Shown here: piece after piece, positions 48,377-57,400 of the stretch
How positions within the stretch are numbered: the first letter of the stretch is position 1
How the letters are laid out: each line of letters opens with the position of its first letter
DNA from: Methyloversatilis sp.
Lineage (GTDB): Bacteria; Pseudomonadota; Gammaproteobacteria; Burkholderiales; Rhodocyclaceae
Reading direction: 5' to 3'
NCBI RefSeq assembly: GCF_030696805.1
Contig: NZ_JAUYRO010000012.1
Span: forward strand, 1 to 64,000
Length of the DNA stretch: 64,000 bases
Program-made: the position numbers and the translations under genes
Notes under the pieces: model-generated
What the model saw: only the letters and a program-made list of their open reading frames with translations
Database searches by the model: none
What the model was told of the DNA's origin: nothing

Positions 48377-50131
48377 ATGCACCGTCTGATTCCGAATGCG
48401 CTCTGCCTGCTCACCGCTCTCGCCATCGCACCGGCGGTCGCTGCACCGGATCGCGACTGGCCCACCTTCGGCCTCGATCACGCGAATACGCGTCTTGCCG
48501 ACATACCGGGCCTGACGCCGAAGACCGTACCGAAGCTGGTACCGAAGTGGATCTACCAGAGCGGCATCGCGCAGACTTTCCAGGCCACGCCGCTGGTGGT
48601 CGGCGGGAAGATGTATGTGTCGCTGCCCGGCTCGCACGTCGTGGCGCTTGACGCGCGCAGCGGTGCCGAACTGTGGCGCTACATGCACAGGAAGCGGACC
48701 GACAAGGTGTGCTGCGGCCCGGCCAACCGGGGCGTGGCGTTCGACGACGGCCGCGTGTTCGTCGCCACGGTGGATGCGCGCCTGGTGGCGCTCGACGCCG
48801 CCAGCGGCAAGCCGCACTGGGACATCGAACTGGCGCGGCAGGACAACGCCACGACCGAAAGCAGCGAAGGCATCAAGGGCGAAGTCGGCGGCGGTTCGGG
48901 CGTCGGCGCGGCGGCCGCGCCACTGGTGATCGATGGCAAGGTGATCGTCGGCATCAACGGTGTCGGCTACGGCCTGCATCTGGACGTGCCCGGCTCGGCC
49001 GGCCAGCTGGCGTCGGTCGTCGGCATGGCAGGCAAATATGGCGGCATCGGTTTCCTGGCTGCGTTCGACGCGAAGACCGGCCGGCGCGTGTGGCAGTTCG
49101 ACACCGTGCGCAAGCCGCAGGATGGCGGCTGGGAAGGCGATTTCGTCGAGAAAACCGCCGACGGCCTGCCGCTGAACCGCGACATCGCCGGCGAGCGAGC
49201 GAGCGCGGCGCAGCACAAGGACGCGTGGGAGTACGGCGGCGGTTCGGTGTGGAACGCGCCGGCCTATGACGCGAAAAGCGGCCTGCTGTATTTCGGCACC
49301 GGCAACCCCAGCCCGCAGATCAACGACACGACACGCCCGGGCGACAATCTGTATACCGCGTCGCTGGTTGCCATCCAGGCGAAGACCGGCGCCTACGCCT
49401 GGCACTTCCAGCAGATTCCGCACGACAAGTGGGGCTACGACGTGGCCAGCCCGGCGGTGCTGTTCGACCACCGCGAGCCGGGCGGACGCGTGGTGCCAGC
49501 GGTCGGCCAGGCGTCGAAGCTGGGCTGGTTCTATGTGCATGACCGCGCCAGCGGCGCGCTGCTCTACAAGTCGGAGCCGTTTGTGCAACAGGACAACCTG
49601 TTCGCCGGTGCCAGCAAGGAAGGCACGCGCATCACGCCGGGCGTCGCCGGCGGCGTGAACTGGTCGCCGGCTGCCGTCGATGCCGGTCGCGGTCTGGCTT
49701 TCGTCGCCGCGATGCACATGCCGATGCGCTACTGGATCAAGGAAACAGCCGCCACGGCGGGCAAGCCGGCGCAGCGCTACGACAGCATGGAACCGTCGGA
49801 CGAGGCGAACTGGGGCGTGCTCGCCGCGCTCGACCTCAGGCAGCGCGGCAAGATCAAATGGACGGCGAAAACCGATGAGCCGCTGGTGGGCGGCGTGCTT
49901 GCGCTGAAATCCGGCGTGGTGTTCACCGGCGAAGGCAACGGCCACCTGTCCGCGTTCGACAGCGTCAGCGGCAAGCGGCTGTGGCGCTTCCAGACCGGCG
50001 CTGGCGTGAATGCACCGCCGATCGCCTTCACGCTCGACGGCAAGCCCTACATCGCAGTTGCCGCCGGCGGCAGCGCGATCTGGGGCTACCGTCAGGGTGA
50101 CGCGGTCATCGTGTTCGGACTGCCGGACTGA
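48377..50131 (+). CDS. PQQ-type beta-propeller quinoprotein, dehydrogenase-like
   Basis: 584 residues from ATG 48377: signal peptide (cleavage near AVA-AP), then an eight-bladed propeller with tryptophan-docking repeats (GAELWRYMH, GRRVWQFDT, GAYAWHF, GKRLWRF). The vicinal cysteine pair Cys112-Cys113 (KVCCGPANRG) and GTGNPSP (Ca-binding Asn) match PQQ alcohol/methanol dehydrogenases. In methanol dehydrogenases the catalytic Asp lies in HDxWD; here the segment is HDKWGYD (349-355), with Gly353 in that place. It is therefore either a different class of quinoprotein or inactive. Periplasmic. No cytochrome or PQQ gene is adjacent. Confidence 0.8.
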   Translation: MHRLIPNALCLLTALAIAPAVAAPDRDWPTFGLDHANTRLADIPGLTPKTVPKLVPKWIYQSGIAQTFQATPLVVGGKMYVSLPGSHVVALDARSGAELWRYMHRKRTDKVCCGPANRGVAFDDGRVFVATVDARLVALDAASGKPHWDIELARQDNATTESSEGIKGEVGGGSGVGAAAAPLVIDGKVIVGINGVGYGLHLDVPGSAGQLASVVGMAGKYGGIGFLAAFDAKTGRRVWQFDTVRKPQDGGWEGDFVEKTADGLPLNRDIAGERASAAQHKDAWEYGGGSVWNAPAYDAKSGLLYFGTGNPSPQINDTTRPGDNLYTASLVAIQAKTGAYAWHFQQIPHDKWGYDVASPAVLFDHREPGGRVVPAVGQASKLGWFYVHDRASGALLYKSEPFVQQDNLFAGASKEGTRITPGVAGGVNWSPAAVDAGRGLAFVAAMHMPMRYWIKETAATAGKPAQRYDSMEPSDEANWGVLAALDLRQRGKIKWTAKTDEPLVGGVLALKSGVVFTGEGNGHLSAFDSVSGKRLWRFQTGAGVNAPPIAFTLDGKPYIAVAAGGSAIWGYRQGDAVIVFGLPD

Positions 50132-50157
50132 CCGCCTTCGGGCGTCGTGGAGCAGCC

Positions 50158-50400
50158 TTGCTGGCCGACGAGCAGATCCTGCCCGGTGCGCTCGACATCG
50201 AAGACTTCAACTTCCTGAGTCGGGTGCTGAACTTCAGCAACGCCGATCCGGACGTGAACATCATTCCGAAGAGCAGCATCATCCGCGGCAGCGCCTTCGA
50301 CGTCGTGAACATCACGCCGGTACCCGAGCCGACCACCTGGGCGATGCTGGGCCCGGGCCTCGCACTGGTCGGTGCTGCGGCGCGCCGCGCACGAGGATGA
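50158..50400 (+). pseudogene. PEP-CTERM protein remnant
   Basis: An 80-residue open frame (TTG at its 5' end) directly after the quinoprotein gene. It ends in a good PEP-CTERM segment (VPEPTTWAMLGPGLALVGAAARRARG), preceded by about 50 residues (DIEDFNFLSRVLNFSNADPDVN) with no signal peptide, ATG or ribosome site. It looks like the 3' end of a deleted PEP-CTERM gene. A frameshifted or mis-started small gene is less likely. Confidence 0.55.
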
Positions 50401-50535
50401 CTGCAACAGGATGCAACCGGCGGGTCGGTCATCCCCTACAACGGGCTTCGTGATCGCCCGCAGCCGGGCGGGCCGCGCTTCCCTAGGATGAAGTCTCGAC
50501 AGCGCACATGCCTGTCATTCATCCAAGGAGACATC

Positions 50536-50988
50536 ATGAACCAGAGCGAAACGATTGAAGTGCTGAACGGCCTGATCGAAACCTGCAAGGATGGCGAGTA
50601 CGGATTCAACACCTGCGCCGATCAGGCGGACTCCGTGAAGTTGCAGTCGATGTTCAGGCAGCGCGCCGACGAATGCCGTAGCGCCGCACAGGAATTGCAG
50701 ACCGAAGTGGTGCGCGCTGGCGGCGAGGCGGATACGTCGGGCACCGTGGTCGGCGCACTGCATCGCGGTTGGGTGAGCGTGCGCGGTGCGCTGCCGGGCA
50801 AGGACGATGTGGCGATGCTGGAAGAAGCCGAACGCGGCGAGGACCGCGCGCTGGCCCGCTACCGCAAGGCGCTCGAAGCGCCGCTGCCGCCCGAGCTGCG
50901 CAATCTGGTGCAGCGCCAGCTGATCGGTGCGCAGCGCAACCATGACCAGATTCGTGCGCTGCGTGACGAGTACCGCGCGGCCGCCTGA
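50536..50988 (+). CDS. DUF2383 (PA2169-type) four-helix protein
   Basis: 150 residues starting at an ATG with AAGGAG 6 bp upstream. It is almost entirely helical: TIEVLNGLIETCKDGEYGFNTCAD... and QLIGAQRNHDQIRALRDEYR, as in the DUF2383/PA2169 ferritin-like four-helix family. Conserved acidic and histidine positions suggest possible metal binding, but the function is not known. Followed by a strong terminator. Confidence 0.85.
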   Translation: MNQSETIEVLNGLIETCKDGEYGFNTCADQADSVKLQSMFRQRADECRSAAQELQTEVVRAGGEADTSGTVVGALHRGWVSVRGALPGKDDVAMLEEAERGEDRALARYRKALEAPLPPELRNLVQRQLIGAQRNHDQIRALRDEYRAAA

Positions 50989-51032
50989 TCCGGTTGCATG
51001 AGGACGGCGGTCTGCTGACCGCCCGGTAGACG

Positions 51033-51060
51033 AAGCCGGCCCTCACGGGCCGGCTTTTTT
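51033..51060 (+). terminator. Intrinsic terminator after the DUF2383 gene
   Basis: Stem AAGCCGGCCC/GGGCCGGCTT with a TCAC loop (51043-51046), then T residues to 51060. It sits 45 bp past the DUF2383 stop. Confidence 0.92.
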
Positions 51061-51234
51061 ACGTGCGGAGCAAACGCGGCACTTGCCGCGCCGGACGATG
51101 CGAGGCAATAAACAGCCGGGCTCGCGCGGCCCTCCATGCTTGGGCGGGGTTATTGCACTGCGTTCATAAATAGTTCTCCTAAAGAAACTTTGTTGATCGT
51201 CGTCAACGCCTTGTCACCCAAACCGAGATCAATC

Positions 51235-53238
51235 ATGGATCTGCACGCTCTTAATCTGCGCACCAAGCTGCTGGCATCCACCGTCATTACCGTCCTGCTC
51301 TGCTTCTCGGTCACGCTGGGGGTACTTGCCTGGCGCAGCCATCAGGCCGTGCTGGAGCAGGGGCTGGCGCGCGCCGAAAGCGTGGCCGCCTCGGTCGCGC
51401 ATGACGTTGGCGCCAATCTGGACGAAGCGATGGCGGTGTCGTCCACGCTGGCGCTGTCGCTTGAAGGCCTGCACGCAAAGGGCACGCCGGATCGCGATGC
51501 CATCAGCCGTGCGCTGCGTCGCACGCTGGAAGGCCGGCCCGCGCTGCTGGGCGTCTATACCGGCTGGGAGGCCAATGCCTTCGATGCGCGCGACGCCGAT
51601 TTTGCCGGTGCCGTCGGTCATGACGCCAGCGGCCGCTTCGTGCCCTACTGGAGCCGCAGCGGCGACAAACTGTCGGTCGAGGCGCTCATTGATTACGACA
51701 AGCCGGGCGTCGGCGATTATTACCAGCAGCCGAAGCAGACCGGCCGCGCCTATCTCGCCGAACCGTACGAGTATGTCGTCGGCGGCAGGAAGATGCTCAT
51801 CACCTCGCTGGTCAAGCCGCTGGCCGTCAATGGCCGCTTTGCCGGCATCGCCGGTGTCGACATGGCGCTCGACCAGCTGGCCGACGATCTTGGCCGCATC
51901 AAGCCTTTCGACATCGGCACGGTTGCGCTGTACGCACCGTCCGGGCTCGTGGTCGCGCATGCCGACACCGCTCGCATCGGCAAGCCGGCCGCCGATCTGC
52001 CGGCCGATGCGCTGGCTGCGCTGCGCGATGGTCGCAGCCTGCAATGGCGCGACGCCGCCGGCGTGCGTCACTTCCTGCAGCGCGTGTCGCTGAGCGACGG
52101 CGACGCCTGGTGGGGCAGCGTGGTGTCGGTGCCGGAAGGCGTGATCACCGCCTCGGCGGATTCGCTGCGCAACACCGCCATCGCGATGGGCGTCATCAGC
52201 GTGCTGCTGACCGCCGGCGTGCTGTTCGCGCTGCTCGGCGCGATGACCCGACCGCTGGAAGCCCTGGCCGACGCGATGCAGGCGCTGGCCGGCGGCGAAG
52301 GCGACCTGACGCGCCGCCTGCCGGAAACCGGCAGCCGCGACGAGCTGGGCCGCGTTGCCACCTCGGTCAATGTCTTCCTCGGCAGCCTGCAGCGCATGTT
52401 CATCGAGGTGCGCGACCAGAGCCACACACTGGTGCGCGGCATCCGCGAAGTGTCGGACGACACCCGCCACATCGCTGGCAGCTCGCGCTCGCTGGCCGGC
52501 ACCACCGGCGACAACGCGGCAACGATAGAGGAAATCACCGTGTCGATCGGCCATATCGCCAGCCACGCGACTGATGCCAGCGGCGTCATGCTCGACACGC
52601 ACACCGCGTCGCAGCGCAGCGGCGAGGCGGTACGCGGCATGCAGACGCATATGAGCGACATCGCCGGCAGCATGGAAACGCTGGCCGGCTCGCTGACCGG
52701 TCTGGCCGAACGTTCGGTGCAGATCAACGGCATCGTGCAGGTGATCCGCGAGATCGCCGACCAGACCAATCTGCTGGCCCTCAATGCCGCCATCGAAGCC
52801 GCCCGCGCCGGCGAACAGGGCCGTGGTTTTGCGGTGGTGGCCGACGAGGTGCGCAAGCTGGCCGAACGCACCAGCAACGCCACCACCGAAATCCGCGACA
52901 TGATTGCCGCCATGCACGGCGAAACCGACCGCGCGGTGCACAGCATGAACAGCACTCGCGAAGCGGTCGAATCGGGCGTCGAACGCGCGGCGCGCGTAGC
53001 CGCGGAAATCGGCGGCATCGAGGCCGGCATGCAGCGTGCCGCCGAACGGGTACGCGAGATCGCCGAAGCGACGCAGGAACAGTCGGCTGCAACCACAGCG
53101 CTGGCGCAGTCGGCGGAGCAGGCCTCCGAGGTGGTGCAGAACACCGACCAGGCAATACAGCGCACATCGGCCACGCTGTCGCAGATCGGGCGTGCATCCG
53201 ATCATCTCGGCGAACTGGTGGGGCGCTTCAAGCTGTAG
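51235..53238 (+). CDS. Methyl-accepting chemotaxis protein
   Basis: 667 residues: TM1 ([22 protein letters not shown]), a periplasmic dCache-type sensor (about 40-310; [48 protein letters not shown]), TM2 (about 315-340), HAMP (about 340-395) and the MCP signalling domain with the hairpin tip [37 protein letters not shown]. The YxxxxxxxW/D-type cache pattern is that of amino-acid-binding dCache receptors, but the ligand is not certain. No che genes are adjacent. A terminator follows at 53257. Confidence 0.94.
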   Translation: MDLHALNLRTKLLASTVITVLLCFSVTLGVLAWRSHQAVLEQGLARAESVAASVAHDVGANLDEAMAVSSTLALSLEGLHAKGTPDRDAISRALRRTLEGRPALLGVYTGWEANAFDARDADFAGAVGHDASGRFVPYWSRSGDKLSVEALIDYDKPGVGDYYQQPKQTGRAYLAEPYEYVVGGRKMLITSLVKPLAVNGRFAGIAGVDMALDQLADDLGRIKPFDIGTVALYAPSGLVVAHADTARIGKPAADLPADALAALRDGRSLQWRDAAGVRHFLQRVSLSDGDAWWGSVVSVPEGVITASADSLRNTAIAMGVISVLLTAGVLFALLGAMTRPLEALADAMQALAGGEGDLTRRLPETGSRDELGRVATSVNVFLGSLQRMFIEVRDQSHTLVRGIREVSDDTRHIAGSSRSLAGTTGDNAATIEEITVSIGHIASHATDASGVMLDTHTASQRSGEAVRGMQTHMSDIAGSMETLAGSLTGLAERSVQINGIVQVIREIADQTNLLALNAAIEAARAGEQGRGFAVVADEVRKLAERTSNATTEIRDMIAAMHGETDRAVHSMNSTREAVESGVERAARVAAEIGGIEAGMQRAAERVREIAEATQEQSAATTALAQSAEQASEVVQNTDQAIQRTSATLSQIGRASDHLGELVGRFKL

Positions 53239-53256
53239 GCACACGAACGGCATCGC

Positions 53257-53281
53257 ACCGGCCCCGGCGGGCCGGTTTTTC
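53257..53281 (+). terminator. Intrinsic terminator after the chemoreceptor gene
   Basis: Stem ACCGGCCC (53257-53264)/GGGCCGGT (53269-53276) with loop CGGC, followed by TTTTTC. It lies 18 bp past the chemoreceptor stop, just before the end of the converging acetyltransferase gene. Confidence 0.88.
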
Positions 53282-53854
53282 TTACATGCAGAGCAAACGC
53301 GGCACGTCCGGCGCATCGAGCAGCAGCACGTACTCGAGACCGTCGATCTCGTCGATGAACGATGCGATGCGCCGGAAACCCGCGCTGGCGAGCAGCGCGC
53401 ACGAGGCGAGATTGTCCGGGCTGACCGACGCGACGAAGCGCGGCACACCGTGCTCGACGTGGGCCCATCGGATCAGCGCAACCAGCGTCTCGCGTGCGAG
53501 GCCCTGGCGGCGGTAGCGCGGGTAGATCGTGTAGCCGACTTCAACCGCATCGGCGGCGTACGGCGCAAGATAGTCGGGCGCCGGGCGGGAATGAAAGCCG
53601 GCGTGGCCGATCATTTCACCGCTGTCGCGCCGTGCCAGCGCGCGTACCGACCAGGGCAGGCTGGTCGGCTCGGTCGTGACGTCGTGCAGGCGCAGGGCGG
53701 CCAGATCGGCTTCGCGCAGCCAGGCGCTGGCCACCTTCAGACCGATCAGCGCGGACAGTTCGTCGATGTCGCGCCCATCGGCCGACGCACCCAGGAACTC
53801 GGCATCCATGGCGCGCAGCCGCAGCCGGGGCGTCAGGATGTCGGGGGGCGTCAT
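53282..53854 (-). CDS. GNAT family N-acetyltransferase (RimJ/RimL-like)
   Basis: 190 residues from ATG 53854. The GNAT core is visible: ILTPRLRLRAM at the N-terminus, VEVGYTIYPRYRRQGLARETLVALIRWA (motif A with the RRQGLA acetyl-CoA loop) and VSPDNLASCALLASAGFRRI (motif B). The RimJ/RimL-like pattern suggests acetylation of a protein N-terminus or small amine; the substrate is unknown. Converges on the chemoreceptor gene. Confidence 0.85.
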   Translation of the reverse strand: MTPPDILTPRLRLRAMDAEFLGASADGRDIDELSALIGLKVASAWLREADLAALRLHDVTTEPTSLPWSVRALARRDSGEMIGHAGFHSRPAPDYLAPYAADAVEVGYTIYPRYRRQGLARETLVALIRWAHVEHGVPRFVASVSPDNLASCALLASAGFRRIASFIDEIDGLEYVLLLDAPDVPRLLCM

Positions 53855-53903
53855 GGTCTGCCGTACAGTGACGGGTAGCGAGGCCCGACCGGCCGCGCCG
53901 GTT

Positions 53904-54290
53904 TCAGCGAGCCGCCAGCCCGAAATAGAGGCTGGCCGCCAGCGCCACGCTGAACACCACGGCGGCAACGAGCATGACGCGCGAGCGCAGGCGCAGCACC
54001 TCGATCTCGCGTACCAGCTGCACATTCTGTTCGGCCAGCGAGCGGATCAGTTGCGACGAAGCGAGCGCCTCCTTCTGCAGTTCGGTCACCACCTGTTCGA
54101 GGGCGGCCAGCCGCACCTCGGCCGGCGCGCCGGCCGGTGCAGTCGCCGGTGCGTCCGCCGGCTCGCCTTTCGGCCGCTTTTTTGCGACGCGATCCCACAG
54201 CGCATTGGCGCCCTGCACCACGCTCGGGGCCGCCGCGATGACGTCGCCCCAAGGGACGGCTTTTACCGCGCCCAGCAGACTGATGGACAT
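53904..54290 (-). CDS. Small coiled-coil protein with C-terminal membrane helix
   Basis: 128 residues from ATG 54290. An Ala/Pro-rich segment (about 45-60) separates an N-terminal region from a helical coiled coil (VRLAALEQVVTELQKEALASSQLIRSLAEQNVQLVREIEVLRLR). A single transmembrane helix ends the protein (VMLVAAVVFSVALAASLYFGLAA). It is probably an inner-membrane protein with the coiled coil in the cytoplasm. No family was recognised. Upstream of the acetyltransferase gene on the same strand, 49 bp apart. Confidence 0.7.
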   Translation of the reverse strand: MSISLLGAVKAVPWGDVIAAAPSVVQGANALWDRVAKKRPKGEPADAPATAPAGAPAEVRLAALEQVVTELQKEALASSQLIRSLAEQNVQLVREIEVLRLRSRVMLVAAVVFSVALAASLYFGLAAR

Positions 54291-54385
54291 GAGCTGTGCT
54301 CCTTCCCGAAATCGATCGATACTGATAGTACTGCGCACTCAGGCACACTGCGGCGCTGCCGGAACTGTGTGACCCCACCCCGACC

Positions 54386-55477
54386 ATGAACGACGCCTTG
54401 CTTTACGTTGCCGCCGCGGACTTCGAAGCTGCGCGCCGCCTCGAACACCTGCCGGTCTCGCACCGCGCGCGCGCGCTGCACGGCCACAGCTTCAACGGCA
54501 GCGTGCGGGCCGCGCTGCCCGAGGGCTGGGGCGGTGTTGCCGGCGGTGAGGTCGATGCGCTGGCGGCTCGGCTGCGCACGGTGCTCGCGCCGCTCGACTA
54601 CCGGCTGCTGAACGACACCGTCACCCGGCCCGGCGACGAAGATCTCGCGCGCTGGTTGCGCGGGCAGCTCGACCTGCCCGGCGTGCAGGCGGTCGGCGTG
54701 CGCAGCACCCGCCATGCCGGCGTGCAGCTGGACCGGCACGGCGACGCTCATGTCTGGCGCCGCTACGTGTTCCAGTCGGCGCACCAGCTGCCGCGCGTGG
54801 CACCCGGCCACAAGTGCGGCCGCATGCACGGCCACGGCTTCGAAGTATTGCTGCACGCGAAGCCGGCGCCCGATGCGCCGGTCGACCCTGACCGGATCGA
54901 CGCCCTGTGGGCCCCGCTGAACGAGCAACTGCATCTGGCCTGTCTGAACGACATTGCCGGGCTCGACAATCCGACCAGCGAAAACATTGCGGCCTGGATC
55001 TGGCAGCAACTGAAGCCGGCGCTGCCAGGCCTGTGCTGGGTCACCGTGTACGAAACCGCCAGCTGCGGCGCGCAGTTCGATGGCCAGCAGCACCGCGTGT
55101 GGAAGGAATTCACGCTGGACAGCGCCGTGCGGCTGAAGCGTGCCCCCGACGGCGATCCGCGCCGGCGCATTCACGGCCACACCTTCACGCTGCGCCTGCA
55201 CCTGGCTGCGCCGCTCGACCCGGTCATGGGCTGGACGGTCGATTTCGGCGACGTGAAGGCGCAGTTCGCGCCGCTGTTCGACCGGCTCGACCACGCGCCG
55301 CTGCATGAATTGATGGAGGAGGCAGGCAGCGACGCCGACAGCGCCAGCCTGGCGCGCCGCATCATGACGCTGGCGACACCGCTGATCCCGTCACTCGACC
55401 GGCTCGACCTGTATGAAACCCGCGGCTGCGGCGTCATCGTGCAACGCGGCGACAGTGAGCCGACATTGCCGGTGTGA
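54386..55477 (+). CDS. Triple-domain 6-pyruvoyl-tetrahydropterin synthase/QueD-like protein
   Basis: 363 residues forming three tandem PTPS/QueD-like domains (about 1-118, 119-235, 236-353). The middle domain has the full site: zinc ligands His133 (FQSAH), His148 and His150 (MHGHGF), catalytic Cys144 (GHKCGR), PTSEN (197-201) and Glu223 (YET). Domain 1 keeps HGH (32-34) but has AAR for SAH and no Cys. Domain 3 keeps HGH (263-265), DFGDVK and YET but has SAV for SAH and Arg for Cys. QueD makes carboxytetrahydropterin for queuosine; PTPS makes pterins. No neighbouring pterin or queuosine gene helps choose. Confidence 0.85.
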   Translation: MNDALLYVAAADFEAARRLEHLPVSHRARALHGHSFNGSVRAALPEGWGGVAGGEVDALAARLRTVLAPLDYRLLNDTVTRPGDEDLARWLRGQLDLPGVQAVGVRSTRHAGVQLDRHGDAHVWRRYVFQSAHQLPRVAPGHKCGRMHGHGFEVLLHAKPAPDAPVDPDRIDALWAPLNEQLHLACLNDIAGLDNPTSENIAAWIWQQLKPALPGLCWVTVYETASCGAQFDGQQHRVWKEFTLDSAVRLKRAPDGDPRRRIHGHTFTLRLHLAAPLDPVMGWTVDFGDVKAQFAPLFDRLDHAPLHELMEEAGSDADSASLARRIMTLATPLIPSLDRLDLYETRGCGVIVQRGDSEPTLPV

Positions 55478-55525
55478 TGGACCGCTGCCGGTCGAACCTT
55501 CGGTCTGTCGTCGTCAGCCAAAGAC

Positions 55526-56056
55526 TTACCAGCGCCCCAGATCGATGCCGAAGGTCACCATGAAGCCAGCCGTGCCGAGCAGCGCGACCTGGGCGTTGTA
55601 GCGGTCGTACTGGTAGCCGAGCGCCGGAATGACTGCAAGCGCCACGCCCTTGCGATTGAGAGGGATCTTGTCTTCGTATTCGCCGGTGTATCCGAGCAAC
55701 GCGCCGGCAGTCACCTTCACGTACAGGTTCCGGCTGACCGACTCGATCGGCCAGCTCCGGCCCGCGTAGTAGTACTCGCTGGCCTGGTCGAACGAGTTGC
55801 GGAACCAGGCGGCGCCGACATTCCAGCGCGTCGGAGACTCGTACTCGAAACCGAACAGGGCCGGGGCCGTGTTGTGGTCAGGTTCACGGTCCCAGTGGTG
55901 AATATAGGGTCCGAACTGCAGGCCGATGCGGTGTGACGGTGCATTGGCATCGGCCGAGGCGACGCCACTGGCAAGACAGGCCACGCACAGCAGGATGCAA
56001 CGGGAGGGAGGTGTCAAGACAAAAGCCCGATAGCGAATGCCGATTGGGCAACACAA
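55526..56056 (-). CDS. Predicted outer-membrane beta-barrel protein, unknown function
   Basis: 176 residues if begun at ATG 56056; a TTG a dozen codons in would start closer to the signal peptide (SRCILLCVACLASGVASA). The mature part alternates amphipathic strands rich in aromatic residues (HRIGLQFGPYIHHW, WNVGAAWFRNSFDQASEYYYAGRSW, VKVTAGALLGYTG, YNAQVALLGTAGFMVTFGIDLGRW) and ends in an aromatic residue, as small outer-membrane barrels do. The NSFDQxSxYYYAG part recalls PagP-like barrels. It lies 88 bp downstream of the bufferin operon on the same strand. Confidence 0.65.
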   Translation of the reverse strand: MCCPIGIRYRAFVLTPPSRCILLCVACLASGVASADANAPSHRIGLQFGPYIHHWDREPDHNTAPALFGFEYESPTRWNVGAAWFRNSFDQASEYYYAGRSWPIESVSRNLYVKVTAGALLGYTGEYEDKIPLNRKGVALAVIPALGYQYDRYNAQVALLGTAGFMVTFGIDLGRW

Positions 56057-56144
56057 ACTGCCTGGCGTTCCCGGGCGGCCCCTTTGCTGTGTTGCACCAT
56101 GTTACAGCGCCGACGCGGATTGCCCGTCCGGCATCCGCGTCGAC

Positions 56145-56603
56145 TCAGTCGCGGCGCCGGCCCAGCAGCCGATCGACCGACAACGTGCCAGGCCCGAACG
56201 CAACCAGCCCCAGCAACCCGACGCCCCACCACAGATGCGCCTCGACGGCCGCCGGGCACTCGAATTCCCACAGCGCAGGGTAGGACACGACGGCCATCAA
56301 ATTCACGATGAACAGGCCCAGCGCGGCAAAGCGTCCGGCCAGACCGATGGCGAGCAGCGGCGGCAGCACGATTTCGCCGGCCGTACCCATGAAGGCTGCG
56401 ATGGCAGGCGGCAGCAGTGGCACCTTGTACTCTTCGGCGAACAGGAAGAGCGTGGTGTCCCAGTCTTCGATCTTGGTCAGCCCCGCCTTGATGAAGACCC
56501 ATGCAATGTACACACGCAAGGTGAGCAGCAGCAGCGGCTGCAGCTGGTCGGCGAGCCGGGCGATCGGCGTACCGAGGTCATAGGCACGGGTTACGGCATT
56601 CAT
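56145..56603 (-). CDS. DoxX family membrane protein of the bufferin operon
   Basis: 152 residues with four transmembrane helices. DoxX signature: LRVYIAWVFIKAGLTKIEDWD, GTAGEIVLPPLLAIGLAGRFAALGLFIVNLMA. Its ATG overlaps the stop of the DUF2063 gene (ATGA), so it belongs to the same unit. DoxX proteins often accompany DUF2282-DUF692-DUF2063 clusters; they may handle quinols or electrons, but this is not proven. Last gene of the operon. Confidence 0.9.
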   Translation of the reverse strand: MNAVTRAYDLGTPIARLADQLQPLLLLTLRVYIAWVFIKAGLTKIEDWDTTLFLFAEEYKVPLLPPAIAAFMGTAGEIVLPPLLAIGLAGRFAALGLFIVNLMAVVSYPALWEFECPAAVEAHLWWGVGLLGLVAFGPGTLSVDRLLGRRRD

Positions 56604-57400
56604 TGTTCTTGTCCCCTGGTTTTGATGTGGTGCAGCCAGCCGCAAGTGATGGCCTGTTCGATGGCGGCTGCGAGATTGAAATCCTGTTCGGTGCCCGCGG
56701 CGCCGGCCCAGGCGTCGCCGAAGCTGGCGCCCACCAGCGCGATGGCGGCCCAGAACGCATGGGCACCGGCGGACAGCGCCGCCACCCGCACACGCAGCCC
56801 GTCGCGCCATACGACTGCGTATTGTGCTTGTCCGAGATCAATGTCGAGCGCATCGCCCAAGCCGCCTGCCGCGTTCGGCTGATGCTGCAGCCAGATGTCG
56901 GCAATCGGCCATGCACTGCCAAGCAGTGCGAAGCCGGGCGTCATGTGCAGCCGGGCCGCAGCCAGCGCATCAGGGTCGAGTGCAGCGAAGGCCTCGCCGC
57001 CCAGCGGTGCGGCGTCGGCTGCCGTCGTCGCGACATGCACCGACCATTCGAGTCGCGCCACGTCGGGCAGATACGGTAGTGCGCGCACCGGCTCGAAGCG
57101 GTCGAGAAAGTCGGCAAAGCTGTGGCCGTAGCGATTGAGGTCGCCGTCGGTCGATGGCGCCAGCGCCCAGTAGCGGCGCGCCAGCGCGTCGAAGTAGTCG
57201 TCGCCGGTGATCTGCCGGCACACCGGATAGGCGAGCGTCAGCGCGGCATTGGCATTCGCCACCGCAGTGCCGCGATAGACGCCAAGCAGGCCGCGGTTGC
57301 GTTCGGTGTCCCCGGCGAGCAGCGGCAGCATGGCCGGTTCGCCCTGCGCGCTGCGCAAGGCGCCCGCGAAGCGCCGCTGTGCGTCAAGCAGCGCAGACAT
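56600..57400 (-). CDS. bufC: DUF2063 (BufC/HvfC-like) partner of the MNIO enzyme
   Basis: 266 residues from ATG 57400 with GGAGA upstream. The N-terminal DUF2063 domain has RNRGLLGVYRGTAVANANAALTLAYPVCRQITGDDYFDALARRYW and YLPDVARLEWSVH. In bufferin and related RiPP systems this protein pairs with the DUF692 enzyme and recruits the precursor. The gene overlaps the bufB 3' end by 17 bp and the DoxX start by 4 bp, so expression is coupled. Confidence 0.9.
   Translation of the reverse strand: MSALLDAQRRFAGALRSAQGEPAMLPLLAGDTERNRGLLGVYRGTAVANANAALTLAYPVCRQITGDDYFDALARRYWALAPSTDGDLNRYGHSFADFLDRFEPVRALPYLPDVARLEWSVHVATTAADAAPLGGEAFAALDPDALAAARLHMTPGFALLGSAWPIADIWLQHQPNAAGGLGDALDIDLGQAQYAVVWRDGLRVRVAALSAGAHAFWAAIALVGASFGDAWAGAAGTEQDFNLAAAIEQAITCGWLHHIKTRGQEQ

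Noticed and set aside
51136-51234. FliA (sigma-28) promoter before the chemoreceptor
   Set aside because: TAAAG occurs at 51180-51184, but no GCCGATAA-like -10 element lies about 15 bp downstream.
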